This document shows positions 1-7,205 of a DNA stretch of 12,833 nt, in pieces; the stretch's first letter is position 1; each line of letters starts with the position of its first letter. Under the pieces are notes generated by a model, which did no database searches, was not told the DNA's origin, and saw nothing but the letters and a program-made list of their open reading frames with translations. Source of the DNA: Treponema sp. (GTDB lineage Bacteria > Spirochaetota > Spirochaetia > Treponematales > Treponemataceae); assembly GCA_016297805.1 (NCBI GenBank), contig JAEDFX010000068.1, positions 1-12,833 on the forward strand, written 5' to 3'. Position numbers and translations under genes: made by a program.

Positions 1-32
1 TAAATAGATAATCAAATAATGGAATATTGAGT

Positions 33-1322
33 ATGAGAAATGATAAGAAAACAACTGGCCCTAAACAGACAGGAAAAAAAGTCACAAAAACATCTGATAG
101 AAATAGAAAACCAACCTCACAGTTTAAGGAAAAAAAATCATCTGTCGTTTATTCAAAATTAAATTCACTTTTTAATATTTCCAATCTTCCTCCAGAATCA
201 ATTTCTGTGCTTAATAATTTTGATGATGTAATCCAGGGAGTAAAACCTCTTAATAGCAGACAACTCCAGCAGCTTCCAGATAATATCAGAAGCCTGTCAC
301 ATCAGCTTACAGATCAGCGCAGTGAACGACGTCTTGGATATATGAATGACAATGTTCAGCTAAGTTCATACGTACGATACTACACTTGGTGGAATCTAGT
401 ACGACTCACAAGACTTTTCTCTAATCTTCCTGATTCAGTTTTTCCAAAAACAGACTGCGTAGCTCTTGATTTAGGTTCTGGACCTCTCACAGTTATTACA
501 GCTTTGTGGCTTGCCCGCCCTGAACTTCGATCTTTGAAAATCAACTGGTATTGTCTGGATGTTTCAGCTAATTCTATGGCATTAGGTGAAGATGTATATC
601 TTTCAACAGTAGCCCGCACCAGTGGAGAACCTTGGAAAATAATTCGTGTAAAAGGTTCCTTTGGTACAAATATTCGCCAAAAAGCAGATTTTATTACCTG
701 TGCAAATATGTTTAATGAACTTGATCAGGCTAGCGATATGCCTCCTGAATTCCAGTCAAAAAAATATTTTGACCAGTTAAAAAATTATGCGTCTCCATCT
801 GCTACATTTATTCTTGTTGAACCTGGAGTTCCTAAAGCTGCTAGAACCTTAAGTTTGTTGCGTACAAGATTTCTTGGAATAGGAAAGACAATAGCAGCCC
901 CTTGTCCTCATGCTGATGAATGTCCAATGAATGGATTTAAAGCTTATACTGGAAGCCGTAACAAATGGTGTAATTTTGCTTTTAACACAGATGATGCTCC
1001 TGCTAAACTACTAAAACTATCTGAAAGGGCTAAACTTCCTAAAGAACGGGCAACATTAAGTTTTATTGCTGTTTCAAATGAGAATATATCTGATGCAAAA
1101 AATTCTGATTTATTATGTCGGGTTGCTTCGGACCCAATTAAATTACCTGGATATAGAACCGGTTATTATGCCTGCAGTAAATTAGGACTGTCTTTATTAA
1201 CTGTACCACAGATGGATGATAAGAAACAATTAACAAGTGGAGAATTACTCAGCGTTAAAATAAAAACACCGGACTCTCTTCCAAAGGACGAAAAATCCAG
1301 TGCTTGTATAATAAGTCTATAA
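33..1322 (+). CDS. Rsm22/METTL17-family ribosomal small-subunit assembly protein (methyltransferase fold)
   Basis: Bacterial member of the Rsm22 family (mitochondrial homologue METTL17), which acts in small ribosomal subunit assembly. It has a SAM-methyltransferase fold and, in METTL17, an Fe-S cluster. Counting from ATG 33 (429 residues), I see a basic, disordered N-terminus (1-40), a YVRYYTWWN helix (about 113-121), the nucleotide-binding loop LDLGSGPL (145-152), an EPG loop (263-265), and a cysteine set CPHADECP (C291, C297), KWC (C313) and a late C381. The order and spacing of these cysteines fit the family's cluster ligands. ATG 33 is preferred over TTG 27 because GGA at 21-23 is only three bases from the TTG but correctly spaced for the ATG. 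The stop lies one base from the convergent membrane-protein gene. The family call is solid. Whether it methylates anything is unknown. Confidence 0.85.
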   Translation: MRNDKKTTGPKQTGKKVTKTSDRNRKPTSQFKEKKSSVVYSKLNSLFNISNLPPESISVLNNFDDVIQGVKPLNSRQLQQLPDNIRSLSHQLTDQRSERRLGYMNDNVQLSSYVRYYTWWNLVRLTRLFSNLPDSVFPKTDCVALDLGSGPLTVITALWLARPELRSLKINWYCLDVSANSMALGEDVYLSTVARTSGEPWKIIRVKGSFGTNIRQKADFITCANMFNELDQASDMPPEFQSKKYFDQLKNYASPSATFILVEPGVPKAARTLSLLRTRFLGIGKTIAAPCPHADECPMNGFKAYTGSRNKWCNFAFNTDDAPAKLLKLSERAKLPKERATLSFIAVSNENISDAKNSDLLCRVASDPIKLPGYRTGYYACSKLGLSLLTVPQMDDKKQLTSGELLSVKIKTPDSLPKDEKSSACIISL

Positions 1323-1323
1323 A

Positions 1324-1746
1324 TTATTTTACAAATTTACCAACTACTGCAAGTACAATTCCAACTATCATAATGTAGAAACCATACATAGCATTCTTAA
1401 GCATGTGTTTTGCAATTGCAGAGTACATTTTGCTCTGTGTAAAACCAATGATAAGAACTATAACACCAACTACCAAAGCCAAAACAGCAATCATTTTTAC
1501 CAATCCATCTGCTGGTAATTTAATTCCAACCAATGGAAGAACAGCATATACAAGCCCAACAATTGCACCTACAAAAAGAATAAGTGCTCCAATTGCAGCA
1601 AATCCACCATTATCAATATGTTTGATAAATGAAAGACCATTTGCTGTAGAACCAAAAAGTCCTTTAAACATTGGCAAGCAGAATCCAAGTACTGCTAAAG
1701 CCATTCCACAAAGATACAAATAATTAACTGATGATTTCTTTCCCAT
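1324..1746 (-). CDS. small four-helix integral membrane protein, unknown function
   Basis: A protein of 140 residues that I do not recognise. Hydrophobicity gives about four membrane segments (roughly residues 9-25, 48-70, 84-102 and 120-137), with a Lys-rich N-terminus (MGKKSS) and a Lys-tipped C-terminus. A short polar loop, HIDNGG, precedes helix 2, and QSKMYSAIAKHMLKN lies between helices 3 and 4. There are no catalytic motifs. The start is well supported by AAGGAG on the minus strand (1753-1758), about six bases before the ATG. The gene is probably transcribed alone from its own promoter in the 173-base gap behind it. It ends one base from the convergent Rsm22 gene. The composition is simple, so no function is inferred. 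Confidence 0.75.
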   Translation of the reverse strand: MGKKSSVNYLYLCGMALAVLGFCLPMFKGLFGSTANGLSFIKHIDNGGFAAIGALILFVGAIVGLVYAVLPLVGIKLPADGLVKMIAVLALVVGVIVLIIGFTQSKMYSAIAKHMLKNAMYGFYIMIVGIVLAVVGKFVK

Positions 1747-1819
1747 TTTTTTCTCCTTTATTTCAGTGGGGTATCAACTTTTTCTCTCTACAAAAACTAC
1801 TTTTTAAATATAACAACTT

Positions 1820-1847
1820 ATTTTAACACATTATGTGTAAACCGCAA
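1820..1847 (-). promoter_or_regulatory. candidate promoter with an internal operator-like dyad
   Basis: On the minus strand, TTGCGG (-35, 1842-1847), a 16-base spacer and TAAAAT (-10, 1820-1825) lie upstream of the small membrane-protein gene. They leave a leader of about 65 bases that ends in AAGGAG. The spacer holds an almost perfect dyad, ACACAT-T-ATGTGT (1826-1838). Two further pairs match outside a single mismatch (1823-1841). A dimeric regulator binding there would sit between the -35 and -10 boxes. The position is visible in the sequence. Promoter activity and any regulator are inferred. Confidence 0.4.
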
Positions 1848-1862
1848 CATTTCTATAGAATT

Positions 1863-1909
1863 ATCCTTCGCTTAACTCAAGAACCACCCTTCTACAAGCT
1901 CAGGGACCT
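1863..1909. repeat. tandem pair of degenerate 24-bp REP-like elements
   Basis: Two adjacent copies lie head to tail: 1863-1886 (starting ATCCTTCG and ending AAGAACCA) and 1886-1909 (starting ACCCTTCT and ending AGGGACCT). They agree at about 15 of 24 positions. The second copy closely resembles a short dispersed intergenic repeat that I remember from many bacterial genomes, with a core near TTCGACAAGCTCAGG. Each copy has a weak inverted structure (CCCT at one end, AGGG at the other). They fill most of the gap just after the stop codon of the oxidoreductase gene, the typical REP position. There is no adjacent U-tract, so I do not call it an intrinsic terminator. Confidence 0.5.
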
Positions 1910-1919
1910 CAAATACTTA

Positions 1920-3392
1920 TCAAATAAATATAGTTTTTGTATCCTTACACAAATACTGTACTGCCTGACGGCCTGTATAAACCGCAATAGGAAGACCGCC
2001 AGGCATCATTATTCTTAAACCTGCAAAATACAAGCCTTTTATTCCACATTTCTGAGGATAATTATCCTGTTTTCCTTTAACATTCCAGACACTCATCCAG
2101 CTTCCTTCGTAGGAACCACAGTAGCGCTCATAAGTACAAGGAGTTGCCACATCAATAACTTCCAGATTATTTTTTACTTCCGGAATAAATTCTGAAACAG
2201 CATCAACAAAAAGACGACCAAGCTCATCCTTTTTTGCTTTGTATGTACCATCTTCTTTTGCAGTTTTCCAGAATTTATAACAATCTCCTATTAACAGACA
2301 TGTAATAGAAGTACCTCCCTCTGGAGAATGATCTTTATAACGTGCATAGTTATTGATTCTGATTTCAGACCATTTACAGCCTGCATATTCCAACGGTTTT
2401 TTTAAAGGAAGAATACAGGCATAAGGCAGCTCAGACAAATCTGCTTTTACACCAAGACTTACAAAAATATTCTGTTCTGTAATTACATTTTTGCGCATCT
2501 TGTTTGCCCAAGGCTCGTTTATTGGTTCTTCAAAAAGAGAATCGATTGCAGCACGAGCATCCTGAGTTACTATTACAGCATCAGCAGGAATTTCGCCATT
2601 CTTTGTACGAACACCCTTTACTTCACCATTTTCAACAATTACCTTTTCAACCTTTGAACGATATTGGATTTTTCCGCCCAATGCAGTAAATGTATCCGCC
2701 ATATTTTTACCAATCTGAATTGACCCACCATGAGGATATCCACAATCACCACTGGCAAAAGAACCAAGTGTATAAATGAAAGATAAAGCGTTGTATCTAT
2801 ATCCAATTACGCTCATTAATAGATGTCGGAGATTTTCATTTTTAAATTTGCCAACATAGTCTTCAAAACTGATTTTTGTAAGACCTGGTACTTTAATGAC
2901 CGCAGGAAGCATTTTTATAAATTCAAGAGGATTAAAACCCGCTGGAGTTTTACACTTACATCCTGGCACATCAAAAACAGGCATATGAAAATTTGAGAAA
3001 GCCTTCACGTCGCTGCAGAGTTTTTTTATCATTTTTTTATCTTCTGGAGCATATCGAAGAAGTTCTGCTTTCATATCATCAAAATAACGATACAAGCTTA
3101 CCTGATTTTTCCCGTCATAAACTGTGTATAAGGGGTCACGATTTTCAATTGGATTATTTTCCTGAAGAGCACCAACTTCTTTCCAGATTCGATGCAAAGG
3201 CATTTTAGTTGAAGAACCAGTTAGCCAATGCATTCCACCTTCAAAAAAATAACCTTTGCGACTCCAACCTGTTGAAAGTCCGCCAAAGGTAATATGCTGT
3301 TCAAGAATTGTTACATCAAATCCGGAACGGGCAGCATAAATCCCAGCCGATAAACCAGAAATACCCGCTCCAACTATAATAAGTTTTCTCAT
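1920..3392 (-). CDS. phytoene desaturase/CrtI-like FAD-dependent oxidoreductase
   Basis: FAD/NAD(P)-dependent amine-oxidase-superfamily protein of the phytoene dehydrogenase (COG1233) type, 490 residues, which is normal for the family. The N-terminus carries the Rossmann dinucleotide motif GAGISG (8-13), with the ribose-binding acid E31 after the second strand. GGLSTGW and FEGGMHW follow, the usual substrate/FAD surface. The C-terminus has the family FAD signature YFAGLRIMMPGGLPIAVYTG. The start codon overlaps the stop of the SLBB export gene (ATGA), so the two are translationally coupled and it is the third gene of the polysaccharide operon. No other carotenoid gene is visible, so pigment synthesis is not supported. 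A redox step on a lipid or lipid carrier linked to the glycan is one possibility. The family is sure and the substrate unknown. Confidence 0.85.
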   Translation of the reverse strand: MRKLIIVGAGISGLSAGIYAARSGFDVTILEQHITFGGLSTGWSRKGYFFEGGMHWLTGSSTKMPLHRIWKEVGALQENNPIENRDPLYTVYDGKNQVSLYRYFDDMKAELLRYAPEDKKMIKKLCSDVKAFSNFHMPVFDVPGCKCKTPAGFNPLEFIKMLPAVIKVPGLTKISFEDYVGKFKNENLRHLLMSVIGYRYNALSFIYTLGSFASGDCGYPHGGSIQIGKNMADTFTALGGKIQYRSKVEKVIVENGEVKGVRTKNGEIPADAVIVTQDARAAIDSLFEEPINEPWANKMRKNVITEQNIFVSLGVKADLSELPYACILPLKKPLEYAGCKWSEIRINNYARYKDHSPEGGTSITCLLIGDCYKFWKTAKEDGTYKAKKDELGRLFVDAVSEFIPEVKNNLEVIDVATPCTYERYCGSYEGSWMSVWNVKGKQDNYPQKCGIKGLYFAGLRIMMPGGLPIAVYTGRQAVQYLCKDTKTIFI

Positions 3393-4966
3393 AAGCTTAT
3401 ATTTTTCATTGTGATATAGAATGATAAAACTGTTGTTATAAATGACATTGTTGCTGTAAGCAATCCAAGGAACCAGCTTCCAGATGGTGTATAACCAGCA
3501 GAATAAATATTGGTTTCTGGAGGTATAGAACTTTTTTTCGAAAGCTTTTTTCCATTCTTATCTGTAATTTTAACAATTGAGAAAGGATTTGCAGCTTTAT
3601 TAATTCCACCTGCCAAGTTTACATAATATTCCCAATCACGGTCTGGTTGATAAGCAAAAGTTCCTGCAGCACCAACTGAACCTGTTACAGTAACATAATA
3701 TTGAGTATATGGAATTACAAGAATATCATCTGCCTCAAGAACAACATCTTCTGGTGTTTCTTGATTTTTTGATGGATATAAAATTGCATTCAAATCAATT
3801 TTAATTTTTTCTTCATTTTCCTTATCATTTGGATTACGCCATACATAAGCGTTTGAAAGATCTGAAGAATTAGTAAACATTGCAGCATTTTCCAAAGCAA
3901 ACTGAATACAACTTTTTCCTTTTGATAATGGAATCTTTAATCTAGATGATGCAGTATGTGCTGTAACAACAGTACCATATTCGGTTCGTACTTCATTACC
4001 ATCACTGTCAACTTCTTCTGCAACCTTTTTAGTTTTGTAATCGTAATATGGATTAATTGCTCCTTCAATATATACAACAGACTGCTGATCCTGTAATGAT
4101 GCAACATATACCTTATCATAACAAGCAATTGGAGTATCAATATGCAAGTCAGTTTCTTTCATTGCTGTAGCTTCATATAAATCTTTAGAACCAGTAAATC
4201 TATCTAACTGAATATTATTTTTGTCAGCACTTGGTGAAAATCCATCTGCATAATCAAAAATCAAAGAATTCAGTTCTTCACCAGGAAGCAATTCATATTT
4301 ACCAGGACGCTTTACAGCACCATTAATTTCCACAATACGATCAAGTTTCTGAAGGATAATTGTATCTCCTGGTCTTAAATATGGATCCTGTGAAAAATCT
4401 CCATCACGGTCTGCTTTAAAAAGGTCATATTGAGTTGAAATTCCATCTGCAGAAACAACGGTAAATAATCGAGTTGAAGCATATCCTGTAGCATAGGCTT
4501 TTACAATTTCAGAAGCACGCATAAGAGCCCAAGCTTCAAGAGTCTGTGCCTTTTCAACCTCACCCTTTACATAAACGTGGAACTGGGCTGGGTTTGAAAG
4601 GAAAAACTGTATTCCGCCACTAGGATAATTGTTTACAATAAGTGCTTCAACTTTATTTTTGAATTCCTGCAAAGTTAAACCCTGTGCATTAATAATACCA
4701 AGATTTGCAATACGAACACGGTATGTACTGTCTACAGAAATAGAAAAACTACCACTTGAATATGCCAGAGTATAAATATCACCAGCTGTTACAAGATATT
4801 CATTGGTAGCCATGGCCACCTGAGCTTTTTTTACGTTATCTGTGGATGTAAAAGTTAATGCTGAGGATGAATCTTCGCTTTTCTTTTCTGAAGCCGCAAA
4901 AACAACTCCAGAAAGAATTACTGCCGAAATCATAAAAGAAATAAGATTTTTGTATATTTTCTTCAT
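3389..4966 (-). CDS. SLBB-domain polysaccharide export protein (Wza/OPX-like)
   Basis: A protein of 525 residues related to the outer-membrane polysaccharide exporters that form the exit channel for capsule or exopolysaccharide. The signal peptide is residues 1-25 (cleavage near VVFA-A). There is no lipobox cysteine, unlike Wza. The polysaccharide-export domain is at about 56-125 (YLVTAGDIYTL). SLBB-like modules follow at about 128-205 (YVKGEVEKAQ, ending LRPGDTIIL), 210-290 (INGAVKRPGKYELLPGEE), 297-420 (YIEGAINP, ending ADDILVIPY) and 423-475 (VTVTGSVGAAGTF). A hydrophobic helix at about 497-520 ends the protein, where Wza has its barrel helix. An AAGGAA ribosome site lies in the 11-base gap after the Wzz-like gene. 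Spirochaete envelopes differ from the E. coli type, so the exact membrane is inferred. Confidence 0.85.
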   Translation of the reverse strand: MKKIYKNLISFMISAVILSGVVFAASEKKSEDSSSALTFTSTDNVKKAQVAMATNEYLVTAGDIYTLAYSSGSFSISVDSTYRVRIANLGIINAQGLTLQEFKNKVEALIVNNYPSGGIQFFLSNPAQFHVYVKGEVEKAQTLEAWALMRASEIVKAYATGYASTRLFTVVSADGISTQYDLFKADRDGDFSQDPYLRPGDTIILQKLDRIVEINGAVKRPGKYELLPGEELNSLIFDYADGFSPSADKNNIQLDRFTGSKDLYEATAMKETDLHIDTPIACYDKVYVASLQDQQSVVYIEGAINPYYDYKTKKVAEEVDSDGNEVRTEYGTVVTAHTASSRLKIPLSKGKSCIQFALENAAMFTNSSDLSNAYVWRNPNDKENEEKIKIDLNAILYPSKNQETPEDVVLEADDILVIPYTQYYVTVTGSVGAAGTFAYQPDRDWEYYVNLAGGINKAANPFSIVKITDKNGKKLSKKSSIPPETNIYSAGYTPSGSWFLGLLTATMSFITTVLSFYITMKNISL

Positions 4967-4977
4967 CGTTAGTTTCC

Positions 4978-6006
4978 TTATTTAGTAGATTTAAGCTTTG
5001 CCATAGCTTCAGGATCTTTTTTGATATTTTCAATTGCGTTCAAAAGGAAAGCTAAGAAAATGGAAATAAAGAAAGCTGCAAATGTTACAATAATACAAAG
5101 TTTTCCACGGCTAGGGCCAGATTTAATATCTGGAATTGATGGACGTTCCAAAACCTGGAATACAGGAGTTTCAGTCTGCATATCAACTTTCAAGAGCTCC
5201 AGCTGTGTTCTAAGCTGAGTGTAAACTTCCTGTTGAGCATTAAGTTCCAGTTCAAGACGTTTCTGTTCAATAGAATATTCTTTTGTCCACATAGCACGTC
5301 CTTGTGCAACCTTGTCCTGCAAAGCAGCCATTTCCTTTGTAAGTCTTAAAATTTCCTTCCAAGAAGTATCAATATTCTTTTCAAGGTTAGCTTTTGAAAT
5401 CTTGTTTTCATCAATACCCAGTTCATCCAATTTGTTTGAAATCCAGTCAACTGTAAAATCAATTACCTGAACAGAGAACTCAGGTTCTATACCTTCACTG
5501 GAAATTGTAAGCACTCCTGTTTCTGAATCAAACTCTGTTTTAAGAGCTTTTTTTAAAACTTCACGAGTATTTGCAATTGGTGATTTTTCAAACTCATATT
5601 TTGTATATAAGTCAAAATGCTCTGCTACTGCATCATAAAATGGGTTTGAAGATGTAAGATAAAGTATAAGGGCACTATTGCTTGAACCACCACCACTACC
5701 AAGGTTAATTCCAAGTAAAGCTGCAGCAGCACCAGCTGTACTTGAGGCACCACCTTTTCCACTACCGCTGCTATCCTTAATCAACATATTAGCTTCAACT
5801 TTATAAGTATTTGGTAAATATGACTTCTCTGGAGGAAGCTTCAACGAAATAACTGAATAAATTACCACACCAACCATTGCCAGTGCTGTAATAATTATAA
5901 TCATCCATTTTCGACGTAATAAAACTGCAAACAAATCAATTAATGAAATTTCATCATCGTTAACATCTTGAACCTGCTGAGGTTTAATTTCGTTATCCTG
6001 TAGCAT
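4978..6006 (-). CDS. Wzz/GumC-like polysaccharide chain-length (co-polymerase) protein
   Basis: Inner-membrane polysaccharide co-polymerase of 342 residues. The N-terminal Wzz domain has the usual EISLIDLFAVLLRRKW lead-in (19-34) and first membrane helix (35-54). A Gly/Ser/Ala-rich low-complexity stretch follows (79-110). A periplasmic region with coiled-coil character runs from about 200 to 275. The proline-containing PVFQVLERPSIPD motif (281-293) precedes the second helix (302-324), as is typical. The C-terminus stops about 18 residues after that helix, so the autokinase (BY-kinase) domain of longer relatives is absent. First gene of the operon with the SLBB exporter and the oxidoreductase. 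AGGAT (6012-6016 on the minus strand) supports the start. It probably sets glycan chain length and couples the polymerase to the exporter. Confidence 0.85.
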   Translation of the reverse strand: MLQDNEIKPQQVQDVNDDEISLIDLFAVLLRRKWMIIIITALAMVGVVIYSVISLKLPPEKSYLPNTYKVEANMLIKDSSGSGKGGASSTAGAAAALLGINLGSGGGSSNSALILYLTSSNPFYDAVAEHFDLYTKYEFEKSPIANTREVLKKALKTEFDSETGVLTISSEGIEPEFSVQVIDFTVDWISNKLDELGIDENKISKANLEKNIDTSWKEILRLTKEMAALQDKVAQGRAMWTKEYSIEQKRLELELNAQQEVYTQLRTQLELLKVDMQTETPVFQVLERPSIPDIKSGPSRGKLCIIVTFAAFFISIFLAFLLNAIENIKKDPEAMAKLKSTK

Positions 6007-6058
6007 TGCTTATCCTAATCCTTTAAAATATTCTATATATAAACTCTGTAAACAACAA

Positions 6059-6088
6059 ATAGTAACATAGAATTCAAGTTGAATTCAA
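6059..6088 (-). promoter_or_regulatory. candidate promoter of the chain-length/export operon
   Basis: On the minus strand, TTGAAT (6083-6088), an 18-base spacer and TACTAT (6059-6064) would start transcription near 6052, about 45 bases before the Wzz-like start codon. The -35 box lies inside the 11-bp-spaced GAATTCAAG repeats. Other A+T-rich hexamers nearer the gene are possible, so this is only the best candidate. Confidence 0.4.
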
Positions 6089-6089
6089 G
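6070..6089. repeat. GAATTCAAG direct repeat in one-helical-turn register
   Basis: GAATTCAAG occurs at 6070-6078 and again at 6081-6089, exactly 11 bases apart. A partial inverted third copy (CTTGAAATT, 6117-6125) covers the -35 box of the divergent transferase promoter. Each unit contains the palindrome GAATTC. This could be an operator array between the two divergent polysaccharide promoters, or a chance result of overlapping TTGAAT-type -35 sequences. Confidence 0.35.
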
Positions 6090-6117
6090 GAAAACTGTAT
6101 TTCGATTTACCGTTTAC

Positions 6118-6146
6118 TTGAAATTACCCATATTTGCGTTTATACT
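6118..6146 (+). promoter_or_regulatory. sigma70-type promoter for the WecA-like transferase
   Basis: TTGAAA (6118-6123), a spacer of exactly 17 bases and TATACT (6141-6146). The -10 box ends eight bases before ATG 6155. The expected initiation point therefore falls at 6153-6155, on or next to the start codon. This makes the TTG at 6134 impossible as the start for this transcript and suggests a leaderless or near-leaderless mRNA. Confidence 0.6.
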
Positions 6147-6154
6147 TTTTGGGT

Positions 6155-7204
6155 ATGAGTATGTATATCTTTACAGGAATTTCTATAATTCTGTCTCTTA
6201 TATTTATGCCAACCATTATTGCTTTTTGTAAAAAAGCTGGATTGTATGATTATCAGGATGAAAGGAAAATTCATTCCGGTAATATTCCTCGTTTAGGTGG
6301 CGTTGGCATTGTTTGTTCTTTTTTTATTGCAGCAATATTATTTATCTATTTCACAAAAGATATTGCACTATCGAAACATCTTCCTATTTTAATAGCAGGA
6401 CTTATCATATTTGTATTTGCTATTGTTGACGATATTCTAAATCTTCCTGCAATTGTAAAGTTGATTGTTCAGCTTATCGCAGTTTCGATTGTTACATTTA
6501 ATGGTTATAGATTTAATCAGATTATGAGCTGGGAAATTCCAACTGTTCTCAGTTATGTTCTTACTTTTGGATGGGTTTTAGGCGTAATCAACGCTTATAA
6601 CTTGATTGATGGATTGGATGGTCTTTGCGGTTCCCTTTCAATTACTGCTGTAATAACATTGGGAATTCTTTATGCACTCTCTGGAAATAATGAAGCTGGT
6701 ATCTGTTTTATTCTTGCTGGTGGAATTTTCGGATTCCTCTGCTTTAACTGGCCACCTGCAAAGCTTTTTATGGGTGACAACGGTGCTCAGTTTTTAGGAT
6801 TTATGATTTCTACAATTCCTTTATATACTTCCAGCGATGTTTTTGAATATAATAAATTTTTTATTATGATTGCTCTTACAGCTTTCCCTGTATTTGATAC
6901 AATAGCAGCAATCTGGCGTCGTATTAGAGATAAAAGACCTATTATGTCTGCAGACCGCTCACACTTGCACCATAAGCTTTTGAACCTTGGTTATACTAAA
7001 CAACAGACATTATATCTTATTGTAGTTCTTCAGATTTTAGTATGTACTTCCGTAGTTATTTCTTTCTTCTTAGGAACTGTAAAAGGTTCGGCACTTTTGT
7101 TTGAAACTCTTGCATTCTTAATCCTGTTCTTTGCAATTATTCATTACACAAATAGAAGAGTAATGCTTCAGAACTCTCAAAAAGAAAATACTGAAAACAA
7201 ATAA
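6155..7204 (+). CDS. MraY/WecA-family sugar-1-phosphate transferase to polyprenyl phosphate
   Basis: Integral membrane enzyme that starts lipid-linked glycan synthesis by moving a (probably N-acetyl-hexosamine) sugar phosphate from a UDP-sugar to polyprenyl phosphate. From ATG 6155 it has 349 residues and about ten to eleven hydrophobic helices. Family motifs are present in order: DERKIH then PRLGG (35-49), the catalytic acid pair in VDD (91-93), NAYNLIDGLDG (146-156), GDNGAQFLG (207-215) and the cytoplasmic HLHH (270-273). The HLHH motif and the length fit the WecA/TagO/WbpL branch better than peptidoglycan MraY. It is divergent from the chain-length/export operon and so likely serves the same polysaccharide. 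ATG 6155 is chosen because the promoter lies over any upstream start. ATG 6161 is the alternative. No good Shine-Dalgarno site exists for either. Confidence 0.88.
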   Translation: MSMYIFTGISIILSLIFMPTIIAFCKKAGLYDYQDERKIHSGNIPRLGGVGIVCSFFIAAILFIYFTKDIALSKHLPILIAGLIIFVFAIVDDILNLPAIVKLIVQLIAVSIVTFNGYRFNQIMSWEIPTVLSYVLTFGWVLGVINAYNLIDGLDGLCGSLSITAVITLGILYALSGNNEAGICFILAGGIFGFLCFNWPPAKLFMGDNGAQFLGFMISTIPLYTSSDVFEYNKFFIMIALTAFPVFDTIAAIWRRIRDKRPIMSADRSHLHHKLLNLGYTKQQTLYLIVVLQILVCTSVVISFFLGTVKGSALLFETLAFLILFFAIIHYTNRRVMLQNSQKENTENK

Positions 7205-7205
7205 T

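Noticed and set aside
27..35. TTG start at 27 for the Rsm22-family gene
   Set aside because: The GGA at 21-23 is only three bases from the TTG but nine from ATG 33, and the two extra residues add nothing conserved.
79..110. Any CRISPR array, tRNA, rRNA or insertion sequence in the window
   Set aside because: Reading both strands showed no regularly spaced repeats, cloverleaf sequence or transposase. The Gly/Ser-rich tract noted in the Wzz-like protein is ordinary low complexity.
1403..1723. Plus-strand open frame of 106 codons
   Set aside because: It is antisense to the membrane-protein gene, which has a strong ribosome site and clear membrane helices. The opposite frame is a composition artefact.
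1887..1908. Hairpin CCCT...AGGG as a terminator of the polysaccharide operon
   Set aside because: The pairing is interrupted, no T-run follows on the minus strand, and a REP-like repeat explains the sequence better.
6134..6154. TTG start at 6134 for the WecA-like gene
   Set aside because: It lies between the -35 and -10 boxes of a near-consensus promoter, and family members begin near the MSMYIF segment.
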